A stretch of DNA of 16,019 bases from Candidatus Hodarchaeota archaeon. Its GTDB lineage: Archaea > Asgardarchaeota > Heimdallarchaeia > Hodarchaeales > YT1-057. The stretch covers positions 1-16,019 of the forward strand of contig JAEOTI010000483.1 of NCBI GenBank assembly GCA_016839955.1. The letters are read 5' to 3'. This document shows, piece after piece, positions 14,522 through 16,019 of this stretch (its first letter is position 1; the number at the start of each line of letters is the position of its first letter). Below the pieces are notes generated by a model. It saw nothing but the letters and a program-made list of their open reading frames with translations, ran no database searches and was not told where the DNA came from. A program made the position numbers and the translations under genes.

Positions 14522-15388
14522 GTGGAAAATATGGCCTCTAACAAAGAAAAAAATCGAAATCTTATCCTTGGCAAAGTATCTGTTGATGTTTCTATTGGAT
14601 CCAATACTCAAATTGGAGAAAGTGTAACTATTGAAAAGGGAACTCAAATTGGGTCTAATACAGTTATTGATGGAGAGGTTTCCATTGGAAAAGACAATAT
14701 CATCGGATCAAATACCGTAATTCATGGCCCAACACAAATTGGGGATAAGAATTTTATTTCTGATCTCTGTTCAATAGGTGTTGTTTCTCAACATTCCATT
14801 GAGAGATATGAGATTTCAGATAAATACAATTATACAGGAAAAAAGATTATTATTGGAAATTTCAATGTGATAAGAGAGTTTTCAACAATTCATTTACCGA
14901 TGGTATCTAGGACAGAAATCAAGAATAATTGCTATCTAATGGATTATAACCATGTTTCTCATGATACTGTCCTTCATGAAGGTGTTATTCTAGCGAATAA
15001 TACACAAATCGGGGGTCATACATCGCTATTACCTTATGCAAATATAGGTTTATCCACAACAATTCACCAACGATCTACTATAGGAAGTTTTACAATGATT
15101 GGTATGGGGTCTATTATTGCTTCAGATATTCTTCCATTCGTTATTGCGTTAGGAACTCCTGCTAAGCCTAAAAAATTGAATATCAGAGGTTTTGAGAGAA
15201 ATAACTTCTCAGAAGATCAGATTACTAAAATTAAATCATTTTTTTCAAGTCTAAAGGATGAAAAATATATAGAGGAAATAAATATTGAGAATATAGACAT
15301 CTCTATTGTCGAAAACTCATTCAAGGAATTTTTCAAAACCAGAAAGGAAAATAGAAAGATAGCTTCATTGTCAGAACTAAAGGTGTGA
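14522..15388 (+). CDS. LpxA-like left-handed beta-helix acyltransferase
   Basis: A 288-residue hexapeptide-repeat protein. Repeats run from about 17 to 75 and again from about 108 to 200. The order of motifs follows LpxA, the UDP-GlcNAc O-acyltransferase (262 residues in E. coli): NVIREFSTIH (115-124), YLMDYNHVSHD (138-148) with H144 and H147 at the positions of H122 and catalytic H125, ILANNTQIGGH (156-166), HQRSTIG (182-188) and LNIRGFERNNFS (219-230) leading into the C-terminal helices. M195 stands where E. coli has G173, the acyl-chain ruler; P. aeruginosa also has Met there and uses C10 chains. The extra ~25 residues are at the C-terminus. GTG 14522 follows the GT2 stop directly; ATG 14531 is an alternative start. 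It is unlike the ~190-residue WbpD/WlbB N-acetyltransferases. Confidence 0.85.
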   Translation: MENMASNKEKNRNLILGKVSVDVSIGSNTQIGESVTIEKGTQIGSNTVIDGEVSIGKDNIIGSNTVIHGPTQIGDKNFISDLCSIGVVSQHSIERYEISDKYNYTGKKIIIGNFNVIREFSTIHLPMVSRTEIKNNCYLMDYNHVSHDTVLHEGVILANNTQIGGHTSLLPYANIGLSTTIHQRSTIGSFTMIGMGSIIASDILPFVIALGTPAKPKKLNIRGFERNNFSEDQITKIKSFFSSLKDEKYIEEINIENIDISIVENSFKEFFKTRKENRKIASLSELKV

Positions 15389-15525
15389 GAATATATTCAA
15401 ATATGATTTAGAATCAGAGTGATTGAGCAGATTAAAGTTGTGAAAGGATGAATAAAACAAGATTATTTTTCAGGTTTAGTTTCAGGCTACTTTTATGAGA
15501 GGTGTTCAACATTATAAGGAAGGAC

Positions 15526-16019
15526 TTGGAAGATAGAATCAAATCTTTTGTCCTAAATCCTTTGTTACTAATTTTTTTAATAAACTTCCTAATCCGTATT
15601 CCACGAATACCTCACGCTCAAGGAAATGATGCGTTCCGTGTTCTTTGGATGGCTGAAGCGATACAATTTGGTTTTTTTGACGCTTGGTTATTAACTCCCT
15701 TATCCATATTTGGATTTGATCCTTTTTCGTTTTATCCAATAGGCGGGCCTCTTATTCTTTCAATTTTACTTCAAATGAAACTCAATTTTGATTTCGCTGT
15801 TTATGTTTTTTCACTTATATTCATGGTAATTTCAATAGTAACAAGTTCCTATCTATCAAAATTGCTCTTCGATAAAGATACTTTCTCTCAATATTGGTTT
15901 GTTTTTTTTTACACGACAACTCCAGTGTTTTTGAGGTTTTCTTATTGGACCTCCTCTGTAAGAGGTTCGTTTTTAGCGATCTTACCTTTGACTCTATATT
16001 TTAATATTAAACTAATTCA
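15526..16019 (+). CDS. Multi-pass membrane protein, possibly GT-C-type glycosyltransferase (5' part, cut by window edge)
   Basis: An open frame runs off the right edge: 164 codons from TTG 15526, which has AGGA five bases upstream. GTG 15502 is an alternative start; the frame is closed by TGA at 15496. A first membrane helix lies at about 8-24. A loop with NDAFRVLWMAEAI (34-46, D35) follows, then PFSFYPIGGPL (66-76), then hydrophobic helices around 76-84, 91-113, 123-137 and 147-160. A first helix, an acidic residue in the first outer loop and a YP.G.P motif are typical of GT-C enzymes and related archaeal membrane proteins that use lipid-linked sugars. With the catalytic half missing I cannot name the family, and a non-enzymatic role is possible. 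Confidence 0.75.
   Translation, partial: MEDRIKSFVLNPLLLIFLINFLIRIPRIPHAQGNDAFRVLWMAEAIQFGFFDAWLLTPLSIFGFDPFSFYPIGGPLILSILLQMKLNFDFAVYVFSLIFMVISIVTSSYLSKLLFDKDTFSQYWFVFFYTTTPVFLRFSYWTSSVRGSFLAILPLTLYFNIKLI

Noticed and set aside
14522..15388. WbpD/WlbB-type N-acetyltransferase completing a UDP-GlcNAc(3NAc)A pathway
   Set aside because: The protein is about 100 residues longer than that family and its motif order (NVIRE, NHVSHD, HQxxxIG, FxRxxFS) follows LpxA; the dehydrogenase here is also not of the WbpA (GGHC) type.
15448..15498. 16-codon ORF MNKTRLFFRFSFRLLL before the membrane protein
   Set aside because: Very short, no recognisable feature, and not in frame with the following gene.
1..16019. 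CRISPR arrays, tRNA or rRNA genes, insertion sequences
   Set aside because: No regularly spaced repeats, no tRNA-like T-loop/acceptor pattern and no transposase motifs were seen on either strand.

Overview
The window looks like AT-rich archaeal DNA. Good archaeal-type TATA elements (for example TATAAATA at 10047) precede genes, GTG and TTG starts are common beside GGAG-type ribosome sites, and the regulators are ribbon-helix-helix (RHH) proteins. The gene style reminds me of Asgard archaea, but that is an impression and was not tested. The whole window reads as an accessory locus for making surface polysaccharide or glycoconjugates.

Layout. (1) Positions 1-3800: a decayed RHH gene, an intact RHH paralogue, then a tight operon of ATP sulfurylase (sat), an alkaline-phosphatase-superfamily enzyme and APS kinase (cysC). 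Together these can make PAPS, the sulfate donor. (2) 3800-5450: about 500 bases of what looks like decayed coding sequence, then a UDP-GlcNAc 2-epimerase whose first ~10 codons are out of frame with the rest. (3) 5627-9793: a MaoC-type hydratase on the plus strand facing a minus-strand group: an RHH domain fused to a sugar nucleotidyltransferase-like domain, a UDP-glucose-type dehydrogenase, and a GT4 glycosyltransferase followed by a hairpin plus U8 terminator. (4) 10115-16019: plus-strand genes for a DegT aminotransferase, a Gfo/Idh oxidoreductase, a metal-dependent amidohydrolase, a GT2 glycosyltransferase with a membrane tail, an LpxA-like acyltransferase and the start of a multi-pass membrane protein cut by the window edge.

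How they may work together (inference). Epimerase, dehydrogenase, aminotransferase, oxidoreductase and acyltransferase would build unusual nucleotide sugars, probably an acylated 3-amino sugar and a hexuronic acid. GT4 and GT2 would assemble them on a lipid carrier, the membrane protein may act on the lipid-linked product, and PAPS could sulfate it. No sulfotransferase is visible here.

Two things stand out. First, the RHH-nucleotidyltransferase fusion has substitutions at several canonical catalytic positions and may be a nucleotide-sugar-sensing transcription factor. Second, an LpxA-like enzyme sits beside GnnA/GnnB-like genes in a genome that appears archaeal and should have no lipid A. Several single-base frameshifts (left edge, the first RHH gene, the epimerase, and a compensating pair in the dehydrogenase) mean that sequence accuracy should be checked before any gene is called dead.
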